The position numbers and the translations under genes were made by a program. DNA of 64,000 nt from Arthrobacter sp. H16F315 (GTDB lineage: Bacteria > Actinomycetota > Actinomycetes > Actinomycetales > Micrococcaceae). Shown here in pieces: positions 1 to 7,301 of this stretch (position 1 is its first letter; the number at the start of each line of letters is the position of its first letter). Below the pieces are notes generated by a model. That model saw only the letters and a list, made by a program, of their open reading frames with translations, was not told the origin of the DNA and did not search any database. The stretch is taken from positions 682,001 through 746,000 of the forward strand of contig NZ_JAMXSS010000002.1 in assembly GCF_024124825.1 (NCBI RefSeq), written 5' to 3'.

Positions 1-1
1 G

Positions 2-433
2 GCCGCGGTTCAGCTGATCGAGTTGCGCCGAATGCTGGAGACCGGGGCGTGCGAGCTGGCCGCCGGCCGGATCGGCGATTCCGACCTCAACACCCTCCAG
101 GGCCAGCTGGAAGCGATGCGGGACGCGCACGAACGGCACGACGTCGCCGCGTTTGTGGCGGCGGACCTCGCCTTCCACGACCTCATCCTGCGCGCCTCGG
201 AGAACGTTTTTGTAGCCGTACTGTTCGCACCGCTGCACCGGGTGCTGGAAAGGCGGCGGACCCAGACGTCCGAGGTGCGCGAAATCCAGGCCCACGCCAT
301 CGGCCAGCACGAGAAGATCGTCCAGGCGCTGGCCACGCGGGATCCACACAAGGCCCGGGATGCCATGGACGCGCACATGCAGCAAACGCTGGATGACCTC
401 AAGAGCTACGTTCTGGCGGCGCCGCGGGATTAA
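2..433 (+). CDS. FCD-domain (GntR/FadR-type) transcriptional regulator, C-terminal part, cut by window start
   Basis: The frame is open from base 2 to a TAA at 431-433, so the winged-helix N-terminus lies outside the window. The visible 143 residues are an all-helical FCD ligand-binding domain: it opens with a LIELRRMLETGACELAA helix, has a DLAFHDLILRASEN stretch typical of FCD metal/ligand-site helices, and ends with repeated His-bearing helices. Family members bind organic acids and regulate catabolic operons. The ligand cannot be read from the sequence. It converges tail-to-tail with the CsoR-like gene, 21 bases apart. Confidence 0.85.
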   Translation, partial: AAVQLIELRRMLETGACELAAGRIGDSDLNTLQGQLEAMRDAHERHDVAAFVAADLAFHDLILRASENVFVAVLFAPLHRVLERRRTQTSEVREIQAHAIGQHEKIVQALATRDPHKARDAMDAHMQQTLDDLKSYVLAAPRD

Positions 434-454
434 TCAACGCCGGGACTAATCAAC

Positions 455-727
<273 letters not shown>

Positions 728-749
728 TCACAGGGTGATATTCCATGAT

Positions 750-765
750 ATACCCCCGTGCGTAT
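750..765. promoter_or_regulatory. CsoR-family operator copy 1
   Basis: ATACCCCCGTGCGTAT is an imperfect inverted repeat of the A/T-flanked C-tract type used by CsoR/CstR repressors. It lies 38 bases upstream of the repressor start and 5 bases from a better second copy. Confidence 0.6.
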
Positions 766-770
766 GATCT

Positions 771-786
771 ATACCCCTTAGGGTAT
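771..786. promoter_or_regulatory. CsoR-family operator copy 2
   Basis: ATACCCCTTAGGGTAT is a perfect 6-bp inverted repeat around CTTA, fitting the CsoR/CstR operator pattern. Its centre is 21 bases (two helical turns) from copy 1, so two tetramers could sit on the same DNA face and control the minus-strand repressor. Confidence 0.7.
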
Positions 787-835
787 TTCAACCCTCGCCG
801 TCCCCGTCGGCACCGGCCCGCCCCGGCTGGACCGG

Positions 836-855
836 CTAGGGACCAAAGTACCTAG
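836..855. promoter_or_regulatory. NarL/DosR-like palindrome
   Basis: CTAGGGACCAAAGTACCTAG is an inverted repeat whose core, GGGACCAAAGTACC, resembles the DevR/DosR box family (GGGAC...GTCCC). It ends 6 bases before the first possible start of the SGNH hydrolase, so it may control that gene, and it argues that the real start is further downstream. Assignment to a particular regulator is inference. Confidence 0.4.
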
Positions 856-861
856 CGGAGC

Positions 862-1769
862 TTGAACATTCGGCGTATTGCTGGGGGTGTGAACGCCGCC
901 GGTTTCCTGGATTCTGGCGCCGGCCAGGCCGGCGCTGGAGGCCCCGCGCCGGGACGGGGCCCGGCCTCGAATCGGCGGGCCACCGCCGGCCCCTGGATTA
1001 CCGGGCAATGGGGCCGCTACGTGGCGATGGGCGATTCGTTTACCGCGGGGCTCGGGGACCCGGAACCACGCAGCCCCGGCGGCATGCGGGGATGGGCGGA
1101 CCGCATCGCCGAGGAGCTCAGCGAGTCACGTTCGGATTTCCGCTATGCCAACCTCGCCGTCAGCGGCCTCCTGCTGCGCGAGATCCTGGACCGGCAGCTC
1201 GGGCCCGCAATTGGGCTGAAGCCGGACCTGGTCACCCTCTCGGCCGGGGGAAACGACCTTGTCTTCCACCGGAGCGATCCCGACCGGCTGGCTGCCGCCC
1301 TCGACGCGGCAGTGGGCATGCTCAGTGCAACCGGAGCGACGATCGTACTCTTCACCGGTCCGGACTGGCGCGATACGCCGCTGCTGGGCCATAACCGGGG
1401 CCGGGTGGCTGTCTTCAACGAGAACATCCGGACCATCGCCGCACGCCATCACGGGGTGATCGCTGATCTCTGGTCCCTGCGCCAGCTCTCCGACCCGCGA
1501 ATGTGGGACCCGGACCGCCTGCATTTCTCCCCGATGGGCCACCACACCGTGGCCGCCATGGTGTTGGAATCCCTGAGCGTCCCCCACGGCCTGAGCCCGC
1601 TGGAACCCAAACCCATGCCGGCCGGAACGTGGCGGGAAGGCAAGGCCGGAGACCTGGCCTGGTTTACCAACTACCTGCTTCCCTGGATGGTGGGCCGGGT
1701 CCGGAACCGTCCCGACGTCCCCCGCTGGCGCCCAAGCGCCCCGAACCAGGGCCCGTCTCGGGGTCCTGA
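862..1769 (+). CDS. SGNH/GDSL-family hydrolase (frame break near 3' end)
   Basis: SGNH serine esterase/lipase fold. Block I is AMGDSFTAGLGD (nucleophile Ser), block III is SAGGNDL, and the C-terminal catalytic pair is WDPDRLHFSPMGHH. The conserved fold starts only near 1006, so the TTG at 862 is doubtful; GTG at 889 or a later codon is possible. As sequenced the frame runs on to 2181, straight through the dodecin gene. Adding one C to the five-C run at 1719-1723 restores a stop at 1767-1769 and a C-terminus rich in Pro. The substrate is unknown. No signal peptide is visible at the first start. Confidence 0.75.
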
Positions 1770-1865
1770 GGCTCCGCCGCCCACCCCTAGTAACGCCGCA
1801 CCCTCTCGGCTAATCTGCAGGAACGGCCCACCGCCGGGAAACGATGACGATCACGAGGAGCGAAG

Positions 1866-2075
1866 TTGCCTAACCACACTTACAGCATTTCTGAAATTGT
1901 CGGAACGTCGACCGAAGGGATTGACGCCGCCGTCCGCAACGGCATCGCCGAGGCGGCCAAGACGCTGCGGAACCTCGACTGGTTCGAAGTCAAGGAAGTG
2001 CGCGGCCACCTCGAAAACGGACAGGTCGCCGACTGGCAGGTCACCATCAAGCTCGGGTTCCGGCTGGAGCGCTGA
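1866..2075 (+). CDS. Dodecin family flavin-binding protein
   Basis: A 69-residue protein of full dodecin length. Dodecins form hollow dodecamers that stack flavins against a conserved Trp, storing FMN/riboflavin and limiting photodamage. The hallmark residues are present: IVGTSTEGIDAAVRN, then KTLRNLDWFEVKEVRGH with the flavin-stacking Trp, and the final VTIKLGFRLER strand. The TTG start is supported by a strong GAGGAGCGAAG ribosome site immediately upstream. It stands alone between the SGNH hydrolase and the GlsB-like gene. Confidence 0.92.
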   Translation: MPNHTYSISEIVGTSTEGIDAAVRNGIAEAAKTLRNLDWFEVKEVRGHLENGQVADWQVTIKLGFRLER

Positions 2076-2211
2076 CCACAAGCAGCCGGAGACCCTGAAT
2101 TCCGCCGGTTGCCGCCAACCCGCTGCGGTTCCGGTGACATCAGCACAGGCCTGCCAACGGTCCCGGCGGTACCTTCGTTGAGACGCTTCCACTGCCCCAG
2201 CTGGCTCATTT

Positions 2212-2231
2212 ATACTAAGCATGATTAGTAT
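2212..2231. promoter_or_regulatory. Palindrome upstream of the GlsB-like gene
   Basis: ATACTAAGCATGATTAGTAT holds a perfect 7-bp inverted repeat (ATACTAA / TTAGTAT) with a 6-base spacer, in an AT-rich patch about 70 bases before the GlsB-like start. This is the position of a promoter or operator for a stress gene. The binding protein is unknown. Confidence 0.45.
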
Positions 2232-2250
2232 TGAGGCAGAAGGATGTAGC

Positions 2251-2270
2251 GCACCCGGCAATCCGGGTGC
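2251..2270 (+). promoter_or_regulatory. 5' leader hairpin before the GlsB-like gene
   Basis: GCACCCGG-CAAT-CCGGGTGC is a perfect 8-bp stem with a 4-base loop, ending about 12 bases before the GAAGAAGGA ribosome site. It could stabilise the mRNA or affect translation. It has no U-tract, so it is not a terminator. Confidence 0.4.
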
Positions 2271-2300
2271 CTCCTCTATGTAGAAGAAGGAACGATAAAA

Positions 2301-2564
2301 ATGGGCTTTTTTGCATTTCTGATTCTGGGTCTTATCGCCGGTGCCATTGCCAAGGCAATCCTCCCGGGCCGTCAGGGTGGCGGCATCATCATCACGCTGA
2401 TCCTTGGCGTCGTTGGCGCCCTTCTGGGTGGCTTCATTGGCGGCGCGCTGTTCGGCGTGGGCATCAACGAGTTCTTCTCGCTGTCCACTTGGCTCCTGGC
2501 CATCGGCGGTGCGATCATCGTCCTGCTCGTTTACGGCATGATCTCCAAGCGTTCAGCCCGCTAA
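2301..2564 (+). CDS. GlsB/YeaQ/YmgE-family stress-response membrane protein
   Basis: An 87-residue, very hydrophobic protein with three predicted membrane segments (about residues 2-22, 28-52 and 58-80) and dense Gly motifs (GVVGALLGGFIGGALFGVG), typical of transglycosylase-associated/GlsB small membrane proteins. These are commonly induced by envelope, acid or osmotic stress; the biochemical role is unknown. The start has a clear GAAGAAGGAACG ribosome site. The upstream palindrome and leader hairpin and the strong terminator just after it make it a self-contained transcription unit. Confidence 0.85.
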   Translation: MGFFAFLILGLIAGAIAKAILPGRQGGGIIITLILGVVGALLGGFIGGALFGVGINEFFSLSTWLLAIGGAIIVLLVYGMISKRSAR

Positions 2565-2580
2565 ACGCGACTGCAAGAGA

Positions 2581-2616
2581 AACCGGTCCCGGGATATTTT
2601 CCGGGACCGGTTTTTT
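2581..2616 (+). terminator. Rho-independent terminator of the GlsB-like gene
   Basis: A 12-bp perfect stem (AACCGGTCCCGG with CCGGGACCGGTT) around an 8-base loop, followed by a T-run, 16 bases after the stop codon. It is the clearest intrinsic terminator on the plus strand. Confidence 0.92.
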
Positions 2617-2684
2617 GGCACCAGCCTCGCGGCAGAAATTGCTGGACACCCATTGTGAGCACCACCAACAAGCAGGAGGACAGT

Positions 2685-3065
2685 ATGAAAGGCAAGCTTA
2701 TTTTCGGAGCCGGAATCGCCGCAGGCTACGTTCTCGGGGCCCGCTCCGGGCGGGCGGCGTATGAGAAACTCAAGGCACGCGCGGCGGGCCTGTGGACAAG
2801 CCAGCCGGTCCAGGACACTGTGAGTGCAGCGGCCGGCGCAGTGAAGGACAAAGCACCCGAAGTTACTGAACAGCTCGGCGAGGCGGCCCGCCGTGCCGGT
2901 ACGGTGATCGTTTCCGCCGTCCGCAGCGACGCCCCGAAGGGAACAACGGCCGACGTCGAGTCCGACCCGGCTCTCAACGACCAGCACGGCCAGGACTGGT
3001 CCGACGAAGGCGGGGCCACCCCGGCCGGAGCCGCGACCAACGTCGATCCCGACAGGGTTTCCTAG
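2685..3065 (+). CDS. YtxH-like small membrane-anchored protein
   Basis: 126 residues. The ATG at 2685 is preferred because AGGAGG lies just upstream; a GTG at 2655 would add ten residues. The N-terminus, LIFGAGIAAGYVLGARSGR, is the short Gly/Ala membrane segment plus Arg-rich exit typical of YtxH-type proteins. A helical Ala/Lys/Glu region and an acidic, disordered C-terminal tail follow. The function is unknown; relatives are often stress-related. It ends exactly against the convergent PrmC-like gene, with no base between the stop codons. Confidence 0.75.
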   Translation: MKGKLIFGAGIAAGYVLGARSGRAAYEKLKARAAGLWTSQPVQDTVSAAAGAVKDKAPEVTEQLGEAARRAGTVIVSAVRSDAPKGTTADVESDPALNDQHGQDWSDEGGATPAGAATNVDPDRVS

Positions 3066-3914
3066 CTACACCGGAGCTCCCGGCTGGACGGGCGAAACAC
3101 TCACAGCCGTTCCTGCGACGACAGTTCCGATCACAACCGTCGCCTCCAACGCCTTGGAACTGGCCACCCGGGCCGTAAGTCCGTTCCGGATGAACAGTTC
3201 GACGGTCCGCGGCGCCTGCCGCCGGCTCGTCTCGATCAGGAGGGAGCCGCCAGGCGCCAGCCAGTCCGGCGCCGCGGCGGCCACCCTTCGCTGTACCTGA
3301 AGCCCGTCCGCACCGCCGTCGAGGGAAACCCGAGGTTCGTGCAGGCGGGCTTCCTGCGGCATGGTGGCGATGTCCGCTGAAGGAACATACGGGGCGTTCA
3401 CCGCAAGGACGTCGACCCGGCCGCGCAGCCGCTCCGGGAGCGGCTCGTACAAGTCCCCTTGGTGGACAGCACCGCCGGAGGGCGCGATGTTCACGGCGGC
3501 GCAGCGCACCGCCGCGGGGTCGATGTCCGCAGCATGCAGCTCAAGGGGACCGGCCAGCGCCGCGAGCGCTGTTCCGACCGCCCCCGACCCGCAGCAAAGG
3601 TCAACAACAACGGGCAAGCGGCCCGTGCTTCCTGGTGCGGCCAACAGCCGGGCGGCCTGCCGGACGAGGAACTCGGTGCGGCGGCGGGGCACAAAGACGC
3701 CGGGATCCACCCGGATCCGGAGTCCGCAGAACGCCGCCCAGCCCAGGATGTGTTCAAGCGGCAGACCGGAAACCCGCTGCTCCACGAGGGCTTCCAGATG
3801 GTCCGGCGACGCGGCGGCCGTCGCCAGCAGCCCCGCTTCCTCCTCGGCAAAGACGCAACCAGCCGCCCGAAGCCTTGTAATGGCCGTCAGCAGGGGTGCG
3901 GGACGGGCCTTCAC
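3066..3914 (-). CDS. PrmC/HemK-related putative protein N5-glutamine methyltransferase
   Basis: 282 residues: an N-terminal helical domain (1-70), then a Rossmann methyltransferase with SAM motif DLCCGSGAVG at 105-114 and acidic motif II (AADIDPAA). The catalytic loop reads NAPYVP at 173-178 instead of the canonical NPPY of PrmC. This marks the PrmC-related group of unknown substrate rather than the release-factor enzyme itself, which in actinobacteria usually sits beside prfA. SAM-dependent methylation of a Gln or Asn side chain is therefore probable, but the target is open. A 248-base spacer with no visible gene separates it from the upstream PHP gene. Confidence 0.8.
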   Translation of the reverse strand: MKARPAPLLTAITRLRAAGCVFAEEEAGLLATAAASPDHLEALVEQRVSGLPLEHILGWAAFCGLRIRVDPGVFVPRRRTEFLVRQAARLLAAPGSTGRLPVVVDLCCGSGAVGTALAALAGPLELHAADIDPAAVRCAAVNIAPSGGAVHQGDLYEPLPERLRGRVDVLAVNAPYVPSADIATMPQEARLHEPRVSLDGGADGLQVQRRVAAAAPDWLAPGGSLLIETSRRQAPRTVELFIRNGLTARVASSKALEATVVIGTVVAGTAVSVSPVQPGAPV

Positions 3915-4162
3915 TATTGAGACCGCCTTCCGGTGATGGTCCAGTAGCCCTCATGCTATCGAAGTGCGGGAATGGCGCCAGGCCCAACCAAACAACTGTT
4001 GCGCAGACCTTCGCTACCCGATGCAGCCCGGAAAGATGCGCACGCCCGCCTCCCGAACCGGTGGGCATGTCCATCCTCCGCGCCTGGGACTGGGCACAGC
4101 AGCACTATGCCCAGTCCTGCCCGGCCCCGGAGTGCATGCTCCGGTGCAGCAGGGAGCGACAG

Positions 4163-5185
4163 TCAGCCTCTCGGACCGGCCCACTCGAGCAGGCGGTCCA
4201 GGGGCCAGCTGGTGATGATCCGTTCCGCCGGTACACCATGGCGTTCGGCTCGCTCGGCACCATACTGCAGGAAATCGAGCTGGCCGGGGGCATGGGCATC
4301 GCTGTTGATGCTGAACAGGCAGCCGGCGTCGAGAGCAAGCTCAATGAGGGCGCCCGGCGGGTCCTGGCGCTCCGGCCGGGCGTTGATTTCAACGGCGACG
4401 TTGTGCTCCGCGCAGGCAGCGAAAACTTCTTTGGCGTTAAAGTCCGACGGCGGCCGCGTTCCACGGTTCCCCTGGACCAGCCGGCCCGTGCAGTGTCCGA
4501 GCACGTTTGTGTGCCGGTCGGCGATCGCGCCGAGCATCCGCCGGGTCATGGTGGGTTTATCCGCACGAAGCTTCGAATGCACACTGGCGACGACGATATC
4601 CAGGCGGTCCAACACCTCCGGGGCCTGATCCAGGGTGCCGTCCTCGAGGATGTCGGCCTCGATGCCCCGCAGCAGGCGGAAGTCGCCGCCGTTGTTGGCA
4701 TTGATTCCGGCGACGACGTCGAGTTGTTCGAGGAGCCGTTCGGCGCTGAGCCCGTTGGCGATCTTGAGGTTGGGTGAATGGTCGGTGAGTGCGAGGTACT
4801 CACGGCCCAGCAGCTTGGCGCCAGCTGCCATGGCCTCAATCGTGGATCCGCCGTCGGACCAATTACTGTGGGCGTGCAGGTCGCCGCGGAGGGCAGCCAG
4901 CAGCGTGCGCGTGCCCGGCGCCAGCGGCTCGGCCCCCAGGCTCCGCAGCCCGCTGAGGTACTCGGGTACATCGCCGGCGAGCGCCTCGCTGATGACCTGG
5001 AATGTCCGGTCGCCGATACCTTTGGTCCGCTTGAGCCGGCCATCCCGGGCACGGGCCGCCAGTTCACTTGTCCCGAGACCGGCGATGATTCCGGCGGCTT
5101 TCCGGAAGGCCTGGATCTTAAAGCTTGGGGCGAGCCCGCGTTCAAGCCAGAAGGCAATCTCGTTCAGCGCGTCGACGGCGTCCAT
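4163..5185 (-). CDS. PHP-domain metal-dependent phosphoesterase with N-terminal helix-hairpin-helix region
   Basis: 340 residues from ATG 5185; the frame stays open to 5290 but without family similarity. Residues 1-105 resemble the helix-hairpin-helix part of family X DNA polymerases (LERGLAPSFKIQAFRKAA, TKGIGDRT). Residues 105-340 form a PHP domain with metal-binding motifs DLHAHSNWSDG, LTDHSP, RGIEAD, ASVHS, GHCTGR, EINARPERQDPP and NSDAHAPGQL. Known relatives include the C-terminal half of PolX and histidinol-phosphatase-like enzymes. No polymerase palm is present, so a stand-alone phosphoesterase or nuclease role is inferred. Confidence 0.8.
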   Translation of the reverse strand: MDAVDALNEIAFWLERGLAPSFKIQAFRKAAGIIAGLGTSELAARARDGRLKRTKGIGDRTFQVISEALAGDVPEYLSGLRSLGAEPLAPGTRTLLAALRGDLHAHSNWSDGGSTIEAMAAGAKLLGREYLALTDHSPNLKIANGLSAERLLEQLDVVAGINANNGGDFRLLRGIEADILEDGTLDQAPEVLDRLDIVVASVHSKLRADKPTMTRRMLGAIADRHTNVLGHCTGRLVQGNRGTRPPSDFNAKEVFAACAEHNVAVEINARPERQDPPGALIELALDAGCLFSINSDAHAPGQLDFLQYGAERAERHGVPAERIITSWPLDRLLEWAGPRG

Positions 5186-5336
5186 GGCACCATTTTGCAC
5201 CCGCAACCAGCCTCTGGTGACCCCTGCGGCGGCGGGCAGGTCCGCCACACCCGCCGGGCCGATACCAAGAACCGGCACGGCGGTGAGCACCAGTACCGCA
5301 CTCTCGGGCGGACTGCCGGCCCCCTGCTGAGGTCTT

Positions 5337-5378
5337 AAAACAGGAGCAGGCCAGAGGACATTTCCTCTGGCCTGCTCC
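5337..5378 (-). terminator. Intrinsic terminator downstream of tRNA-Lys
   Basis: On the minus strand, a perfect 16-bp stem (5343-5358 with 5363-5378) closes a 4-base loop and is followed by TGTTTT. It directly follows the 3' end of the tRNA gene. Confidence 0.92.
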
Positions 5379-5383
5379 GTGGG

Positions 5384-5456
5384 TGGGCCCTGTGGGGTTC
5401 GAACCCACGACCCACGGATTAAAAGTCCGATGCTCTACCAACTGAGCTAAAGGCCC
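5384..5456 (-). tRNA. tRNA-Lys (anticodon TTT)
   Basis: The minus strand folds into a full cloverleaf: acceptor GGGCCTT with AGGGCCC, D arm AGCTCAGTTGGTAGAGC, anticodon loop CTTTTAA giving anticodon TTT, and T arm GTGGGTTCGAACCCAC. The discriminator base is A, and the chromosomal 3' end reads ACCC, so the CCA end is not fully encoded. A strong terminator follows. Confidence 0.97.
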
Positions 5457-5669
5457 CAGCTGACGACCTTCAACGGCGGATAAATCCACTGTTCAAGGGC
5501 CGATCAGCCCAGTCCATTTCTGGACGTTAATACTGTACCCCAGACCTGGGCGGATTATTTGCATCGAGCGGAATCCCCGCCGTCGTGTGCCCTGTTCGTG
5601 GACCGCGGGCACAGGCCGGCGAGGGCCCCCACGCTCGATTCCCCGACAGCACTGGAGTAGCGTGGTGGC

Positions 5670-6326
5670 ATGAGCGAGCAAGCAGGATCCAGCACCCCCG
5701 GACCGCACCGGCATCACAAGCCGAAGCCCTTCGCCCCCATCGACTTTGAGCCCTTCGCCGGCGGGGCCGACCCTGCCCGCGTCTCCGAGGCCGCCCATCT
5801 CGCAGCCCAGGCACTCGTGCGCCGCGGACGCGACAACGAGGACCCGGCAGTGACCAAGCGGCTGGTGAAGCTCGCCGATGAACAAGGCCTCGAAGCCATC
5901 GCCGAGATGTGGGCCGAAAGCCCCGCACGCTCGCTCCCGGGCGCCCTCTGGCGCCTATACGCCCTGCGGGCCGCCACGATCCAGGACGCCGAGCGGATCT
6001 CCGTGTACTTCAAAGCCGGCAAAGACACCGCCCAGGTCGCCCGCGTGGTGGCCGGCGCCGCGGAGCCGCCAGGAGCCGAGGAAATGAAGTCGATGGCGGA
6101 CGCCATCCTCTCCGGCGCGTTCGAGGGCGAGTTCGACGTCGCGCTGGAACGTTCTGCAGCATTCTGCCGCGTTGTGGCGCTGGGCCAGGCCACTCTCGCC
6201 GACGGTGCTGAGCACACCAACGAGAACCACGCGAGCAAGCTGACGCGCAATTCGCATCTTTTGGTCAAAACGGCCGAGGACCTCGAACACGCCGCCAACG
6301 CATGGCGCCTGGGCGAGCTGGACTAA
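5670..6326 (+). CDS. Conserved hypothetical cytoplasmic protein
   Basis: 218 residues with no membrane segment or signal. The start is ATG 5670, after GGTGGC. A His/Pro/Lys-rich N-terminal tail (about residues 10-27) precedes an all-helical body rich in Ala, Glu and Arg with repeated helical pieces (VTKRLVKLADEQGLEAIAEM, SLPGALWRLYALR) that suggest an alpha-solenoid or four-helix fold. I recognise no catalytic motif and cannot assign a function. Codon use is normal for the window, so it looks native. The candidate RNA gene lies downstream on the same strand. Confidence 0.7.
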   Translation: MSEQAGSSTPGPHRHHKPKPFAPIDFEPFAGGADPARVSEAAHLAAQALVRRGRDNEDPAVTKRLVKLADEQGLEAIAEMWAESPARSLPGALWRLYALRAATIQDAERISVYFKAGKDTAQVARVVAGAAEPPGAEEMKSMADAILSGAFEGEFDVALERSAAFCRVVALGQATLADGAEHTNENHASKLTRNSHLLVKTAEDLEHAANAWRLGELD

Positions 6327-6372
6327 GCCGGGGCCGGCACCCGAAAAGCACGCCGCACACCGGCTGTCAATG

Positions 6373-6401
6373 TTGACTTGTCACCGGCCACGTAGAAAAC
6401 T
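6373..6401 (+). promoter_or_regulatory. Promoter candidate for the structured RNA
   Basis: A -35 box TTGACT (6373-6378), a 17-base spacer and a weak -10 box AAAACT (6396-6401). An overlapping alternative is TTGTCA with TAAAGG, also 17 bases apart. Both place the transcription start at the base of the following 12-bp stem. Confidence 0.5.
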
Positions 6402-6407
6402 AAAGGC

Positions 6408-6497
6408 GGTGCCGAACCGCGAAACCCCCGGGCTTCAACATCTAGCCGCCTAGAGCGGCCTACCGCCGAGAGGCGTCTCCGGTTCGGCACCATTTTT
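6408..6497 (+). ncRNA. Candidate structured small RNA (about 90 nt) ending in an intrinsic terminator
   Basis: A perfect 12-bp stem (GGTGCCGAACCG 6408-6419 with CGGTTCGGCACC 6480-6491) closes a 60-base interior and is followed by ATTTTTA. Inside are a GCCGC-CTAGA-GCGGC hairpin and a CGCC-GAGA-GGCG hairpin with a GNRA tetraloop, so a multi-branched junction is likely. It has no reading frame, its own promoter-like element, and lies in a 356-base gap. It does not match what I know of tRNA, SRP RNA, 6S or 6C RNA. A bare terminator of the upstream gene is the main alternative, but the large branched loop would be unusual. Confidence 0.5.
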
Positions 6498-6682
6498 ATG
6501 CCCGGTTTGACGCCGCGCTCCGCTTCCGCCCCTGGCCGCTGTCACATTCCGGGGCCCCGCCGGCGCCTATCCGAGGCTGTCCGGGCGGACGGTAATGTAT
6601 TCCTTATGCGCGGGTCTCCCTCACCTCACACGTCCGGCCCCCTACCCCCGTGCACCGCCCTCCCGAAGACCGGAATTCACAC

Positions 6683-7300
6683 GTGAAGCTGCGCCTTTTC
6701 CCCCAGGAGCCCGCCGGGCTGAACATCCTCGCCCAACTTGCCGGCCAGCTTGTCCTCGCCACGGGCACCCTCTCGGAAATCCTTGGCGCACCTGCGAGTG
6801 AAAACGCCAGGCTTCTCGAGGACATGCACAACCACGAAGCCAAGTCCGCGGAACTGCACTTCGCCCTGTTGACGCATATGCGTACTTCGTTCGTGAACCC
6901 ACTTCCCCGCGAGGACATGTACGCCCTCTCCCGGTTCCTGAATGAGGCGATGGAGAAGCTCGACGCAGCCGCTGACCTCGTGTCCCTGTACCAGCTGGAC
7001 CGCCTGCCCAAACGCGCCGCGGACCAGCTGGAGATCATTAGCAGGCAGGCCGAGCTCACCGTGGACGCCATGCGGAGGCTGGACAACCTGAACGACCTGG
7101 AGGACTACTGGATCGAGGTCCTCCGCCTCGCCAAACGCGCCGAGCGCTCCCACCGGGTCTGGGTGGCGGACATGCTTCACGAAATGAAGCCGGCGCGCTT
7201 CGCCCGGAACCGGGATATCGCCGAGCAGCTGGTGGGGGTCAGCAGGGAGATGCGCCGGATCGCGACCCAGGTGGGCAGCATCATCGTCAAGGAATCCTGA
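6683..7300 (+). CDS. DUF47 (PhoU-like) accessory protein of the PiT transporter
   Basis: 205 residues from GTG 6683, the usual length of DUF47 proteins; an upstream ATG at 6650 adds only non-conserved residues. The protein is an all-helical PhoU-like bundle with the conserved acidic/His positions LEDMHNHEAKSAELH, FVNPLPREDMYALS and RSHRVWVADMLHEM. DUF47 proteins are routinely encoded with PiT permeases and are thought to control phosphate flux through them. Its stop is one base from the start of the pit gene, so the two form an operon. Confidence 0.9.
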   Translation: MKLRLFPQEPAGLNILAQLAGQLVLATGTLSEILGAPASENARLLEDMHNHEAKSAELHFALLTHMRTSFVNPLPREDMYALSRFLNEAMEKLDAAADLVSLYQLDRLPKRAADQLEIISRQAELTVDAMRRLDNLNDLEDYWIEVLRLAKRAERSHRVWVADMLHEMKPARFARNRDIAEQLVGVSREMRRIATQVGSIIVKES

Positions 7301-7301
7301 C

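Noticed and set aside
6408..6497. Identification as SRP RNA, 6S or 6C RNA
   Set aside because: Conserved loops of SRP RNA and the paired six-C loops of 6C RNA are absent; length is too short for 6S.
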